Of a stretch of DNA of 64,000 nucleotides, positions 50,125 to 58,686 are shown piece by piece (the stretch's first letter is position 1; each line of letters starts with the position of its first letter). A program made the translations under genes and the position numbers. Location of the stretch: NCBI RefSeq assembly GCF_001412215.1, contig NZ_LLWP01000004.1, forward strand, positions 1 through 64,000, given 5' to 3'. Source of the stretch: Pedobacter sp. Hv1. Its GTDB lineage: Bacteria; Bacteroidota; Bacteroidia; Sphingobacteriales; Sphingobacteriaceae. The notes below the pieces were generated by a model. That model did not search any database, was not told the origin of the DNA, and saw nothing but the letters and a program-made list of their open reading frames with translations.

Positions 50125-52266
50125 ATGCAGTTAGAAAAATTTACCTACGACAACAAGATTGTTCGCAATTTTGGGCTTGCCACTATAGTTTGGGGCATTA
50201 TCGGAATGACAGTAGGTTTGCTTGTTGCCATGCAGTTGTTTAAGCCTAGCTTAAATATGGGCAACCAGTACACTACATTTGGTCGCATTAGGCCATTACA
50301 CACCAATGCTGTAATTTTTGCCTTTGTGGGCAACGCCATTTTTATGGGCGTTTATTACTCTTTACAACGTTTGCTAAAGGCCCGCATGTTTAGCGATGTG
50401 CTCAGTAAAATCCACTTTTGGGGCTGGCAGCTCATCATCGTTTCGGCAGTAATTACGCTTCCACTTGGTTTTACCTCATCGCATGAATATGCAGAGCTCG
50501 AATGGCCAATTGATATTGCCATAACCTTAATCTGGGTAGTCTTTGGCATCAACATGTTCGGTACCATCTTTAAACGCAGAGAGCGCCATTTGTATGTGGC
50601 CATATGGTTTTACATTGCCACGTTTGTAACCATTGCCGTACTGCATATTGTCAATTCGTTCCAATTGCCCATCTCTTTTCTTAAAAGCTATTATGTGTTT
50701 GCAGGGGTACAAGATGCACTGGTACAATGGTGGTATGGACACAATGCGGTGGCATTTTTCTTAACTACACCTTACTTGGGCATGATGTACTATTTCTTGC
50801 CTAAAATGGCCAATAGGCCTGTTTACTCTTATAAATTGAGCATTCTGCATTTTTGGTCGTTGATTTTTATCTACATCTGGGCTGGCCCGCACCATTTATT
50901 ATACACCTCTTTACCTGGTTGGGCCCAATCTTTAGGGGTAGCTTTTTCTATCATGCTCATTGCACCAAGTTGGGGCGGAATGATCAATGGTCTGCTCACC
51001 TTGCGTGGCGCTTGGGATAAAGTGCGTGAAGATGTGACACTTAAATTTATGGTGGTAGCCTTAACCGCTTATGGTATGGCTACGTTTGAGGGGCCAATGC
51101 TCTCTTTGAAACAAATTAATGGTGTAGCCCACTTTACCGATTGGATTGTGGCACACGTACATGTGGGTGCCCTAGGTTGGAACGGATTTTTAACCTTTGG
51201 TGTATTGTATTGGTTAATCCCTCGATTGTATAAAACCGAACTGTACTCTAAAAAGATGGCCTCTTTCCATTTCTGGATCGGTACACTAGGTATCTTATTT
51301 TATGCGGTGCCAATGTATTGGGCAGGTTTTACACAAGGCTTAATGTGGAAAGAGTTTACCCAAGAGGGATTGCTGAAATACCCTAACTTTTTAACCACCA
51401 CCCTACAAATTATTCCGATGCATGTATTACGTGCCATAGGGGGGGCTTTATACTTAGCTGGGGTAATTGTAATGACCATTAACCTTGCCAAAACCATGTT
51501 GAGGGCAAAATTGGTTGCTAACGAACCTGCAGAAGCAATGCCTTTGGCTAAAACCATTGTAGAAACCGATCCATCAGACCGAAAATGGCACCGTGTTTTA
51601 GAACGTAAACCAATGAAATTTATGGTATTCTCTTTAATTGTGATTTTAATTGGCGGGATGATTGAGATGATGCCAACTTTTACTATCCAATCTAATGTGC
51701 CTACCATTGCCAGTGTAAAACCTTACACACCACTAGAGCTACAAGGAAGAGACTTATACATTAGAGAAGGCTGTGTAAACTGCCATACCCAAACTGTTCG
51801 TCCTTTCCGTTCGGAGACTGAACGTTACGGCGAATACAGTAAAGCGGGAGAGTTTGTATACGACCATCCGTTTTTATGGGGAAGTAAACGTACTGGTCCA
51901 GACTTGCATCGTGAGGGTGGCAAATATTCTAATGCATGGCATTTTAACCACTTGTTAGACCCTACATCTATGTCGCCCGGAAGCATTATGCCCTCGTACC
52001 CTTGGTTAATTGAACAGAAACTGGATATCACTACAACTCCAAGTAAAATAAGGGCCATGCAGACCTTAGGGGTACCTTACCGTGTTGATTTTGATAAGGA
52101 GGCAAATGCTAAACTCATGGAGCAAGCAACAACCATTGCCAGCGATCTCAAACAGAACAATATTAAGGTAAAAAGTGATCGAGAGATCATTGCCATTATT
52201 GCCTATTTACAGCGTTTAGGCACAGACATTAAAGCAAATACAACTCCAATTCCTTCAAACCAATAA
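50125..52266 (+). CDS. ccoN: cbb3-type cytochrome c oxidase, fused subunits I and II (CcoN-CcoO)
   Basis: 713 residues from ATG 50125, just after the -7 element at 50096. Residues 1-470 are the CcoN haem-copper core with about 12 membrane helices and haem/Cu ligand His in LHTNAVIFAF, GHNAVAFFLT, GPHHLLYTSLP and HVHVGALGWN. After a membrane anchor (about 510-530) comes a CcoO-type mono-haem cytochrome c domain with CVNCH, RTGPDL and distal Met in SPGSIMPSYPWL. The CcoNO fusion is typical of Bacteroidota. It reduces oxygen with high affinity and pumps protons. Confidence 0.95.
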   Translation: MQLEKFTYDNKIVRNFGLATIVWGIIGMTVGLLVAMQLFKPSLNMGNQYTTFGRIRPLHTNAVIFAFVGNAIFMGVYYSLQRLLKARMFSDVLSKIHFWGWQLIIVSAVITLPLGFTSSHEYAELEWPIDIAITLIWVVFGINMFGTIFKRRERHLYVAIWFYIATFVTIAVLHIVNSFQLPISFLKSYYVFAGVQDALVQWWYGHNAVAFFLTTPYLGMMYYFLPKMANRPVYSYKLSILHFWSLIFIYIWAGPHHLLYTSLPGWAQSLGVAFSIMLIAPSWGGMINGLLTLRGAWDKVREDVTLKFMVVALTAYGMATFEGPMLSLKQINGVAHFTDWIVAHVHVGALGWNGFLTFGVLYWLIPRLYKTELYSKKMASFHFWIGTLGILFYAVPMYWAGFTQGLMWKEFTQEGLLKYPNFLTTTLQIIPMHVLRAIGGALYLAGVIVMTINLAKTMLRAKLVANEPAEAMPLAKTIVETDPSDRKWHRVLERKPMKFMVFSLIVILIGGMIEMMPTFTIQSNVPTIASVKPYTPLELQGRDLYIREGCVNCHTQTVRPFRSETERYGEYSKAGEFVYDHPFLWGSKRTGPDLHREGGKYSNAWHFNHLLDPTSMSPGSIMPSYPWLIEQKLDITTTPSKIRAMQTLGVPYRVDFDKEANAKLMEQATTIASDLKQNNIKVKSDREIIAIIAYLQRLGTDIKANTTPIPSNQ

Positions 52267-52269
52267 ATC

Positions 52270-52452
52270 ATGTTTAAACAAATAAAAGACTTAGCTGGAG
52301 GCGAATTTTTCTTGATCAGCTCGCTCATTATATTCATGGTATTCTTTATTCTGGTAACGATTTACCTGCTCAAGTTAAATAAACACTACATCAGCTTGAT
52401 GAGTAACCTACCTATAGAAGACAATCAAACAGAACAAAATGAAGAAGATTAA
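52270..52452 (+). CDS. ccoQ: CcoQ-like small cbb3 oxidase subunit
   Basis: 60 residues with one membrane helix (FFLISSLIIFMVFFILVTIYLL) and an acidic tail. It lies between ccoNO (3 bases) and ccoP (14-bp overlap), the standard CcoQ position and size. CcoQ stabilises the cbb3 complex. Confidence 0.85.
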   Translation: MFKQIKDLAGGEFFLISSLIIFMVFFILVTIYLLKLNKHYISLMSNLPIEDNQTEQNEED

Positions 52453-53374
52453 CTTAAGTATGTTGATGCTATTTTTTAGCATGAGTGTTTTTGCCAAGAC
52501 AGAAGAAGCTGTTGCACCAATTGCTCACAAACCGAGTATAGGTTTAAGTACTACAGAATTATTGATCATTGCTTTGTTGGTGTTTGCAGTGGTATTGCTC
52601 TTTGTATCTACCACGCTTTTTAGGGCATTTAAGGTAATGTACAAGGAAAAGCTTCAGCCAACGCCTTACCAAAAATATGTGGCTGAAGAACCATTGGATT
52701 ATGAGGAATGGTTGGCGCAAAAAAAGACCAAACCAAACATTTGGACTAAATTATTAAGCCTAAAGCCAATTGAAGAAGAAAAGAACATGGAAATTCCACA
52801 TGCATATGATGGGATTAAGGAACTGAACAATCCGGTGCCAGCATGGTTCAACTTTCTGTTCTATGGCACCATGATTTTTGCAGTGGGTTATCTCTACTAC
52901 TACCACATTGGCGAATATGGAGAACGACAAGATGCAGAGTATGAAACAGAAATGGTTAAAGCGGCCGAAGATAAAAGAAATTTTTTGGCACAATCGGTAG
53001 GTAATATCGACGAGAATTCTGTAAAAATTGATCCTGCTCAAATTGAAACTGGTAAAGCTGTATTTAATGGCAATTGTATTGCTTGTCATGGAGAACATGG
53101 ACAGGGCTTGGTTGGACCAAATTTAACCGACGAGTTTTGGTTGCATGGTGGCAGTATCAATGACATATTTAAAACCATTAAATATGGAGTGCCAGAAAAG
53201 GGCATGGTGAGTTGGGAGAAAAGCATGAGTCCTAAAAATATCAGTGAGGTAACAAACTATATTTTATCCATACAGGGAACCAAGCCTGCTAATGCAAAAG
53301 CCCCACAAGGCGAAAAATATGAACCTAAAGGTGTGGAGGATAACGTGAAAAATGAAAGCAGCCCTAAAAAATAA
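52439..53374 (+). CDS. ccoP: cbb3-type cytochrome c oxidase subunit III (CcoP), mono-haem
   Basis: 311 residues. An N-terminal signal-like segment and membrane helix are followed by the CcoP N-terminal signature HAYDGIKELNNPVPAWFNFLFYGTM and helix, then a single cytochrome c domain with NCIACHGEHGQGLVGPNL and distal Met in GMVSWEKSMSP. Proteobacterial CcoP has two haems; this form has one. It passes electrons toward CcoN. Confidence 0.93.
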   Translation: MKKINLSMLMLFFSMSVFAKTEEAVAPIAHKPSIGLSTTELLIIALLVFAVVLLFVSTTLFRAFKVMYKEKLQPTPYQKYVAEEPLDYEEWLAQKKTKPNIWTKLLSLKPIEEEKNMEIPHAYDGIKELNNPVPAWFNFLFYGTMIFAVGYLYYYHIGEYGERQDAEYETEMVKAAEDKRNFLAQSVGNIDENSVKIDPAQIETGKAVFNGNCIACHGEHGQGLVGPNLTDEFWLHGGSINDIFKTIKYGVPEKGMVSWEKSMSPKNISEVTNYILSIQGTKPANAKAPQGEKYEPKGVEDNVKNESSPKK

Positions 53375-54722
53375 CACCACAAAAGCAAAAGGCAGAAATT
53401 TTATCTACCCTAAAAAGCCTTCAGGTAAATTATATACCTATCGCAAATGGGTAAGTTATGTATTGCTGTTATTGCTATTTGCCTGTCCCTTTATAAAGTT
53501 CAATGGCGAACAGTTAGTGTTGTTGAACTTTATAGAGCGCAAGTTTGTATTTTTCGGATTGATTTTCACTCCGCAAGATTTTTATCTCTTTGCATTGGCA
53601 ATGCTGATATTTATCATTTTTATTGTCTGTTTTACGGTTATTTTAGGTCGGCTTTGGTGTGGTTGGGCCTGTCCACAAACCATTTTTATGGAAATGGTTT
53701 TCAGGAGAATTGAATATTGGATTGAAGGTGATGCCAATCAACAGAAAAAACTGGATGCACAAGAATGGGATACCACAAAAGTTTTAAAAAAAGGAAGTAA
53801 GCACTTTTTATTCTTGCTCATTTCCTTCGGTATTGCCAATACCTTTTTAGCCTATTTGATTGGTTCTGATACTTTATATAAAATTATTACCGAGCCAGTA
53901 AGTGAGCATGTTACAGGCTTTTTGTCCATCTGGTTATTCACCTTTATTTTTTACGGGGTTTTTGCTTATGTACGCGAAGTAGTTTGTACGGTCATTTGTC
54001 CTTATGGAAGGTTGCAGGGAGTTTTATTAGATAATCAAAGTTTAATTGTAGCCTATAACGAACAACGTGGCGAACCTCGAGGACATCTTCAAAGAAATGT
54101 GCTTAATGCTGAAAAAGGCGATTGTATTGATTGCGGTTTATGTGTACAGGTTTGTCCTACCGGGATTGATATCCGTAAAGGAACACAGTTGGAATGTGTA
54201 AACTGTACCGCCTGTATTGATAGTTGTAATGAGGTGATGTTGAAGATTAATCGACCTTCTAACCTAATCGGTTTTTACAATCAAGACTTTATCCAGCATC
54301 AAAAGCCTTTTAAATTGAGTTTTAAAGCTTATGGTTATGCTGCGGTTCTGGTGGTAGTACTGTTTGTTTTTTCTAGCCTGATTTATAAAAGGCAGGATGT
54401 AGAAACAACTGTATTGAGAGCGAGTGGAACTTTATACCAAACCAGAAATGATGGTACGGTGAGTAACCTGTACAATGCAGAACTGATCAATAAGACCAAT
54501 AAAGCGATTAAATTTCAGTTCAAATCTCAAAACCCTGAAGATCAAATTGAATTTATCCAAGTGCCAACTGTATTGCCAAAAGAAGGGACTGTACACCTTA
54601 CTTTCTTTCTGGTTAAAAAGGCAGCATCAATTAAAAAATATAAAACAGATGTGGTGTTTGAAGTAAAGGCCAATAATCAAATCATTAGTACCACTACAAC
54701 AACTTTCTTTTCACAACCATAA
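53352..54722 (+). CDS. ccoG: CcoG/RdxA-type polyferredoxin, cbb3 oxidase accessory protein
   Basis: 456 residues. Multiple membrane helices; NapH-like motif GRLWCGWACPQT; two ferredoxin motifs CIDCGLCVQVCPTGID and CVNCTACIDSC; C-terminal Ig-like FixG domain. CcoG is a cupric reductase that supplies Cu(I) for cbb3 assembly. It overlaps ccoP by 23 bp, showing tight coupling. Confidence 0.93.
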   Translation: MKAALKNNTTKAKGRNFIYPKKPSGKLYTYRKWVSYVLLLLLFACPFIKFNGEQLVLLNFIERKFVFFGLIFTPQDFYLFALAMLIFIIFIVCFTVILGRLWCGWACPQTIFMEMVFRRIEYWIEGDANQQKKLDAQEWDTTKVLKKGSKHFLFLLISFGIANTFLAYLIGSDTLYKIITEPVSEHVTGFLSIWLFTFIFYGVFAYVREVVCTVICPYGRLQGVLLDNQSLIVAYNEQRGEPRGHLQRNVLNAEKGDCIDCGLCVQVCPTGIDIRKGTQLECVNCTACIDSCNEVMLKINRPSNLIGFYNQDFIQHQKPFKLSFKAYGYAAVLVVVLFVFSSLIYKRQDVETTVLRASGTLYQTRNDGTVSNLYNAELINKTNKAIKFQFKSQNPEDQIEFIQVPTVLPKEGTVHLTFFLVKKAASIKKYKTDVVFEVKANNQIISTTTTTFFSQP

Positions 54723-54754
54723 AGCGGTTGATTATAGAATTTAATACTTATCAT

Positions 54755-55183
54755 ATGAACTGGGGAACAAAAATTGTATTAGGAATGGTAGCTTTTATGC
54801 TCTTCATCATCGCAATGGTAATTTACATGTTTAATGTACATGGCAATGATGCTTTGGTTGAAGAAGATTATTACGAAAAAGGGATCAATTATAATCAAGA
54901 ATACAATGCCAAGCAGCAGGTGATTGATGACAAAGCAGAGCCTATCATTACAGTCAATGAAAACCAAATCATTATCCAACTAAAAGACAGTGCCACTTAC
55001 GAGTTGAAATTGATGCGTCCGGCCTCGGCAAAAGACGATATTCGAATCAAAGGGACTACAATTGGGCAAGCCAATCTAATTTTATTAGACCGTAAGCATC
55101 AACATACTGGTTTGTGGTTTTTAGAACTGAAATGGAACAGCAACCAAAAAGCTTATCTATTTAAAAAGAACATCACCTTGTGA
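54755..55183 (+). CDS. ccoH: FixH/CcoH-family cbb3 oxidase assembly protein
   Basis: 142 residues from ATG 54755 (MNWGTKIVLGMVAFMLFIIAM). One N-terminal membrane helix, then the conserved ALVEEDYYEKGINYNQEYN motif and a small periplasmic beta domain. CcoH is needed for stable cbb3 assembly. Confidence 0.9.
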   Translation: MNWGTKIVLGMVAFMLFIIAMVIYMFNVHGNDALVEEDYYEKGINYNQEYNAKQQVIDDKAEPIITVNENQIIIQLKDSATYELKLMRPASAKDDIRIKGTTIGQANLILLDRKHQHTGLWFLELKWNSNQKAYLFKKNITL

Positions 55184-55881
55184 ACGATTTACCACTCGCA
55201 TTTTTAATGGGTTTATTAGGGAGCTTACATTGTGCCGTAATGTGTGGTCCATTAATGTTGAGCTTACCCCTGCAAAAGGCAAGTTATTGGCATTCGGCTG
55301 GGCAATTATTGGCTTATCAATTAGGCAGGATCATGATTTATACCTTATTGGGTCTATTGGTAGGTTGGGTAGGGAGTAGTTTCAGTGTTTTTGCCAGTCA
55401 AGAAACTTTAAGCCTCACAATTGGTATCGTTCTCATTTTATTTACAGTTTTGCAGCTCAGTGGCCGTTACCACAAAAGATTAAGCCTAATCCAGTTGAAA
55501 ATGGTTAGCCCGATTAGTAGCTTAATGGGCAAGCTCTTTGGAAAACCTTTTTGGGGATTTTTTGCAGGCATGTTAAATGGATTGATCCCCTGTGGGATGG
55601 TTTATTTGGCACTTTCAACAGCTTTAAATACAGCAAGCTTGCAAGGGGGAGCAATATTTATGTTCTTGTTTGGTTTAGGTACAACACCCTTAATGATGCT
55701 GATCTCGTTGGGTGGCATCTACCTGAAAAAATATATTCGTTTCAACACCCAAAAATTGGTGCCATGGTTGATGCTTTTTGTCGGCACCTTGTTTATTTTA
55801 CGTGCTGCGGCATTGGGTATTCCCTTTTTATCGCCAAACACTACTCATCATGTGCATGGTAAGGTAGAAGTATGTAAGTAA
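55180..55881 (+). CDS. SafE/DsbD-like membrane protein (sulfite exporter TauE/SafE family, COG2836 type)
   Basis: 233 residues, GTG start at 55180 overlapping the ccoH stop by four bases. Six or seven membrane helices; the N-terminal motif LMGLLGSLHCAVMCGPLML and the repeated-half motif GMLNGLIPCGMVYLAL (conserved Cys/Pro pair) match the family found at the end of Bacteroidota cco operons. It probably handles copper or reductant for cytochrome assembly, not sulfite. Last gene of the operon. Confidence 0.85.
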   Translation: MNDLPLAFLMGLLGSLHCAVMCGPLMLSLPLQKASYWHSAGQLLAYQLGRIMIYTLLGLLVGWVGSSFSVFASQETLSLTIGIVLILFTVLQLSGRYHKRLSLIQLKMVSPISSLMGKLFGKPFWGFFAGMLNGLIPCGMVYLALSTALNTASLQGGAIFMFLFGLGTTPLMMLISLGGIYLKKYIRFNTQKLVPWLMLFVGTLFILRAAALGIPFLSPNTTHHVHGKVEVCK

Positions 55882-55924
55882 CGAGCATTCTTCACATTCC
55901 TGTCATCTATTTTGATTTAATTGG

Positions 55925-55952
55925 TATATCGGGAAAAGTCGATATATATTTG
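55925..55952 (+). promoter_or_regulatory. Promoter and operator of the ArsR-type gene
   Basis: Inverted repeat TATATCG/CGATATA (55925-55931 with 55940-55946) abuts and partly overlaps the -7 element TATATTTG (55945-55952). Repressor binding there would block transcription. The ATG is only four bases past the -7 element, so the mRNA may be leaderless. Confidence 0.55.
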
Positions 55953-55956
55953 CCGC

Positions 55957-56256
55957 ATGGATCAAGTAGAGTTATTCAAAGCGCTTTCTAATAAAACCAG
56001 GTTACAGATTTTAGGCTGGTTAAAAGAACCTGAAAAACATTTTCCGGAACACAAAACCAATTGCGCATTTAATGGGGTTTGTGTTGGGCTTATTCAAAAA
56101 AAGTCGGGTTTAACACAATCTACCGTATCAGAATATCTGTCTATTTTACAAAGGGCGGGTTTGGTTACAGCAACCCGAATGGGGCAGTGGACCTACTATA
56201 AACGAAACGAAGCCGCCTTTGAGGCTTTGAGTAACCTCGTTGCATCCGAGTTATAA
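55957..56256 (+). CDS. ArsR-type winged-helix repressor
   Basis: 99 residues from ATG 55957. HTH core: FKALSNKTRLQILGWLKEPEKHF, LIQKKSGLTQSTVSEYLSILQRAGLV, then the wing ATRMGQWTYYKRN. Two Cys (NCAFNGVC) sit before the recognition helix and could sense metal or oxidation. It precedes the flavin oxidoreductase gene by 11 bases, an arrangement seen for redox- or xenobiotic-responsive pairs. A palindromic operator lies at its own promoter. Confidence 0.88.
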   Translation: MDQVELFKALSNKTRLQILGWLKEPEKHFPEHKTNCAFNGVCVGLIQKKSGLTQSTVSEYLSILQRAGLVTATRMGQWTYYKRNEAAFEALSNLVASEL

Positions 56257-56267
56257 TGATTTAATTT

Positions 56268-57278
56268 ATGAGCACAAAACAACTATCGGCACTGCCTTAT
56301 TCGGTGCTAGATCTAGCTACAGTAATAGAAGGTAAAACACCTGCAGATACCTTTAAAAATAGCGCCATATTAGCGCAACATACCGAGCAATTGGGTTTTA
56401 AAAGGTATTGGTTGGCCGAACACCATAACATGATCAGTGTGGCCAGTTCTGCCACGGCTGTATTAATTGGTCATATTGCTGGCAAAACTAAAACAATTAG
56501 GGTAGGCTCTGGAGGCATTATGCTGCCTAACCATTCGCCATTAATCGTAGCAGAGCAATTTGGTACCTTGGCTACTTTATATCCCGATCGCATTGATTTA
56601 GGTTTGGGCAGAGCACCCGGATCGGATCAGTTAACCGCTATGGAAATTAGAGGAGAGCGTTTTGCAGCACCACATCACTTCCCACAAGATGTGTTGAAAT
56701 TGCAAAAATACCTTTCCAGCACCAATAGCGAAAGCAAAGTAAGAGCCATTCCAGGCGAAGGAACAGAAGTACCCATCTGGATTTTGGGTTCAAGTAGCGA
56801 AAGTGCACATTTAGCGGCATCTTATGGCTTGCCTTATGCTTTTGCCAGTCATTTTGCACCTGCTTATTTTCTCGAAGCGATTACCATCTATAGACAGAAC
56901 TTCCGTCCTTCGGCCTACTTGAAAGAACCTTATGTAATGGCCTGTGTAAATGTAATTGCAGCAGACACAGATGAAGAAGCAGAAAGATTGTCGAGCTCTT
57001 TAAAACAAGCTTTTTTAGGCATCGTAACCAATAAACGTAAATTGTTGCAACCACCGGTTGACAATATGGATGAGGTTTGGGATGTGATGGAAGAAGAGGC
57101 GGTTAACCAAATGCTGGCCATTTCTTTTATTGGTGGACCAGAAAAACTAAGTACCCAATTGAGCTCATTTTTGGCACAAACCCAAATTGATGAAATGATG
57201 ATCACTTCTAATATTTATGATCATGAAGCCAAATTGTACTCACATCAACTTTTTGCAGAAATTGTAAAAAAAGGATAA
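56268..57278 (+). CDS. Luciferase-like LLM-class flavin-dependent oxidoreductase
   Basis: 336 residues, TIM-barrel bacterial-luciferase family. Motifs: [11 protein letters not shown] at the N-terminus, [60 protein letters not shown]. Members reduce or oxygenate small compounds using FMN; substrate unknown. Probably co-transcribed with the ArsR gene. Confidence 0.9.
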   Translation: MSTKQLSALPYSVLDLATVIEGKTPADTFKNSAILAQHTEQLGFKRYWLAEHHNMISVASSATAVLIGHIAGKTKTIRVGSGGIMLPNHSPLIVAEQFGTLATLYPDRIDLGLGRAPGSDQLTAMEIRGERFAAPHHFPQDVLKLQKYLSSTNSESKVRAIPGEGTEVPIWILGSSSESAHLAASYGLPYAFASHFAPAYFLEAITIYRQNFRPSAYLKEPYVMACVNVIAADTDEEAERLSSSLKQAFLGIVTNKRKLLQPPVDNMDEVWDVMEEEAVNQMLAISFIGGPEKLSTQLSSFLAQTQIDEMMITSNIYDHEAKLYSHQLFAEIVKKG

Positions 57279-57279
57279 A

Positions 57280-57325
57280 AAAAGCGAACGCTGGTTTGTG
57301 CAGACACAAACCAGCGTTCGCTTTT
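57280..57325. terminator. Strong bidirectional terminator with 21-bp perfect stem
   Basis: 57280-57300 pairs perfectly with 57305-57325 (core GCGAACGCTGGTTTGTG). A run on one side and T run on the other serve both convergent genes. The OsmC stop codon (57326-57324) overlaps the stem end. Confidence 0.9.
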
Positions 57326-57725
57326 AGCTCGTTAAAATTTGAATCGGGTTGGTTAATAATTTATGAATAGGGCATTTGTCTGCAATTTGCATTAAACGTG
57401 CCCTTTGTTCGTCGCTTATGGCGCCCGTAAATTCTATTTTTCTGGTAATGGTGGTCGTTTTGCTCATTTCTTCCTCTTTGCAAATGGCCAAGTCAATTTT
57501 AATAGATTCTAAGGGCATTTCTTTTCTATCAGCATACATTCTGATGGTGATGGCCGTACAACTGCCTAAGCTGGCCAAAAGTAGGGCTCCGGGCGACATT
57601 CCTTCGTCAGTTCCACCTAATTCTGTTGGTTCATCAGCATAAATTAAATGTCCGCCCGCATAAACCTTGGTTTTATATTTAGATTGATCTAATTCTGTAA
57701 TTGCCGTAATCAGTGTGCTACTCAT
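57324..57725 (-). CDS. OsmC/Ohr-family protein
   Basis: 133 residues from ATG 57725; an upstream start would give an unlikely Phe-rich extension overlapping the divergent PaaI gene. OsmC features: GMSPGALLLASLGSCTAITIRMYADRK with the first peroxidatic Cys, and DKCPIHKLL with the second. OsmC/Ohr proteins reduce organic or fatty-acid hydroperoxides using the Cys pair. Convergent with the flavin oxidoreductase. Confidence 0.9.
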   Translation of the reverse strand: MSSTLITAITELDQSKYKTKVYAGGHLIYADEPTELGGTDEGMSPGALLLASLGSCTAITIRMYADRKEMPLESIKIDLAICKEEEMSKTTTITRKIEFTGAISDEQRARLMQIADKCPIHKLLTNPIQILTS

Positions 57726-57770
57726 ATTTGTATTTTTAATCCCTAAATTTGTGGTAAACATAATTATAAA

Positions 57771-58214
57771 ATGGAAGAAAAAAACGAAGCACAGCAACGA
57801 TTATTGATTTTTCAGTCTTTTAAAGGAAAAGAAATTACCCAATCTCCTTCGCATTTTATGAATTGGTTAAAGCCCATATTGATTAGTGCAGAAAGGGGAG
57901 AACTACATTGTAGTTATTTGGTTAGAAAGGAAATGACCAATCCCTATGGTATTTTACACGGAGGAATTACCGCTGGCATTATCGACGATTTAATTGGTGC
58001 AACCGTATACACTTTAGGTCTCAGCGCACGTTATACTACTGTAAATAACAACATAGATTATTTTGCTCCTGCTAGCGAAGGAGATCTGATTACCGCTAAA
58101 ACAAGCATCGTAAAACAGGGTAGGGCAATCATCAACCTACAATGCGAAGTTTTTTTGCCAACTAAAGACCGCCTCATTGCCAAGGGCTACTCTAATATGT
58201 TGAATATCGGGTAG
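57771..58214 (+). CDS. PaaI-type hotdog-fold thioesterase
   Basis: 147 residues. Hotdog signature YGILHGGITAGIIDDLIGATVY, central TTVNNNIDYFAPASEGDLITAKTS and strand RAIINLQCEVF. PaaI-like enzymes hydrolyse acyl- or phenylacetyl-CoA. Divergent from the OsmC gene, start codons about 45 bases apart. Confidence 0.88.
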   Translation: MEEKNEAQQRLLIFQSFKGKEITQSPSHFMNWLKPILISAERGELHCSYLVRKEMTNPYGILHGGITAGIIDDLIGATVYTLGLSARYTTVNNNIDYFAPASEGDLITAKTSIVKQGRAIINLQCEVFLPTKDRLIAKGYSNMLNIG

Positions 58215-58315
58215 TTGATTTAAAGTTTAAGAACGATTTATTATTCTAAATTTAACTTTGGCTAAACATTTTATAGAGAAATTTGTTAATAGATCATCAC
58301 CCTAAACTTATAGCC

Positions 58316-58573
58316 ATGTTAAACGATTATTTAAACCTACAGTTTGATGTTAAAGGCAAAACCTTTAAAGGATTCTGCATGAGAATTCATGATGATTTTC
58401 ATTTGACCTATGCAGTAATTTTAGAAGATTGTCATTCTTTTTGTATTTGGTTGGATGATAAGACTTCATTATGGCGTTCTTCTAAGTTTACAAATTTAGA
58501 TGCTGGTGTATTAGACCAGATTATTGATAAATTGGTACATAAAGAAGAAACAAATCTCTTAACTGTTTCTTAA
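58316..58573 (+). CDS. Small hypothetical protein
   Basis: 85 residues from ATG 58316. It alternates beta strands and ends with an amphipathic helix (DAGVLDQIIDKLVHKEE); includes CMRIHDDFHLTYAVILEDCHSFCIWLDD with three Cys. Soluble, family not recognised. About 100 bases after the thioesterase. Confidence 0.55.
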   Translation: MLNDYLNLQFDVKGKTFKGFCMRIHDDFHLTYAVILEDCHSFCIWLDDKTSLWRSSKFTNLDAGVLDQIIDKLVHKEETNLLTVS

Positions 58574-58609
58574 GCAAGCCTATTTTCCTTATTTAGATTA
58601 ATTTTGATT

Positions 58610-58631
58610 CTTAATATGACGTCGTATTAAG
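58610..58631. promoter_or_regulatory. 22-bp near-perfect palindrome upstream of SusC
   Basis: CTTAATA-TGACGTCG-TATTAAG is symmetric except for one base pair. It lies 20 bp upstream of a -7-like TAATTTTC (58652-58659) and 55 bp before the SusC start, a good position for an operator or activator site. Confidence 0.5.
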
Positions 58632-58686
58632 TTATAGCAAATGATTTTTTGTAATTTTCATTTAACTTAAACTTAATTCACAGAAT

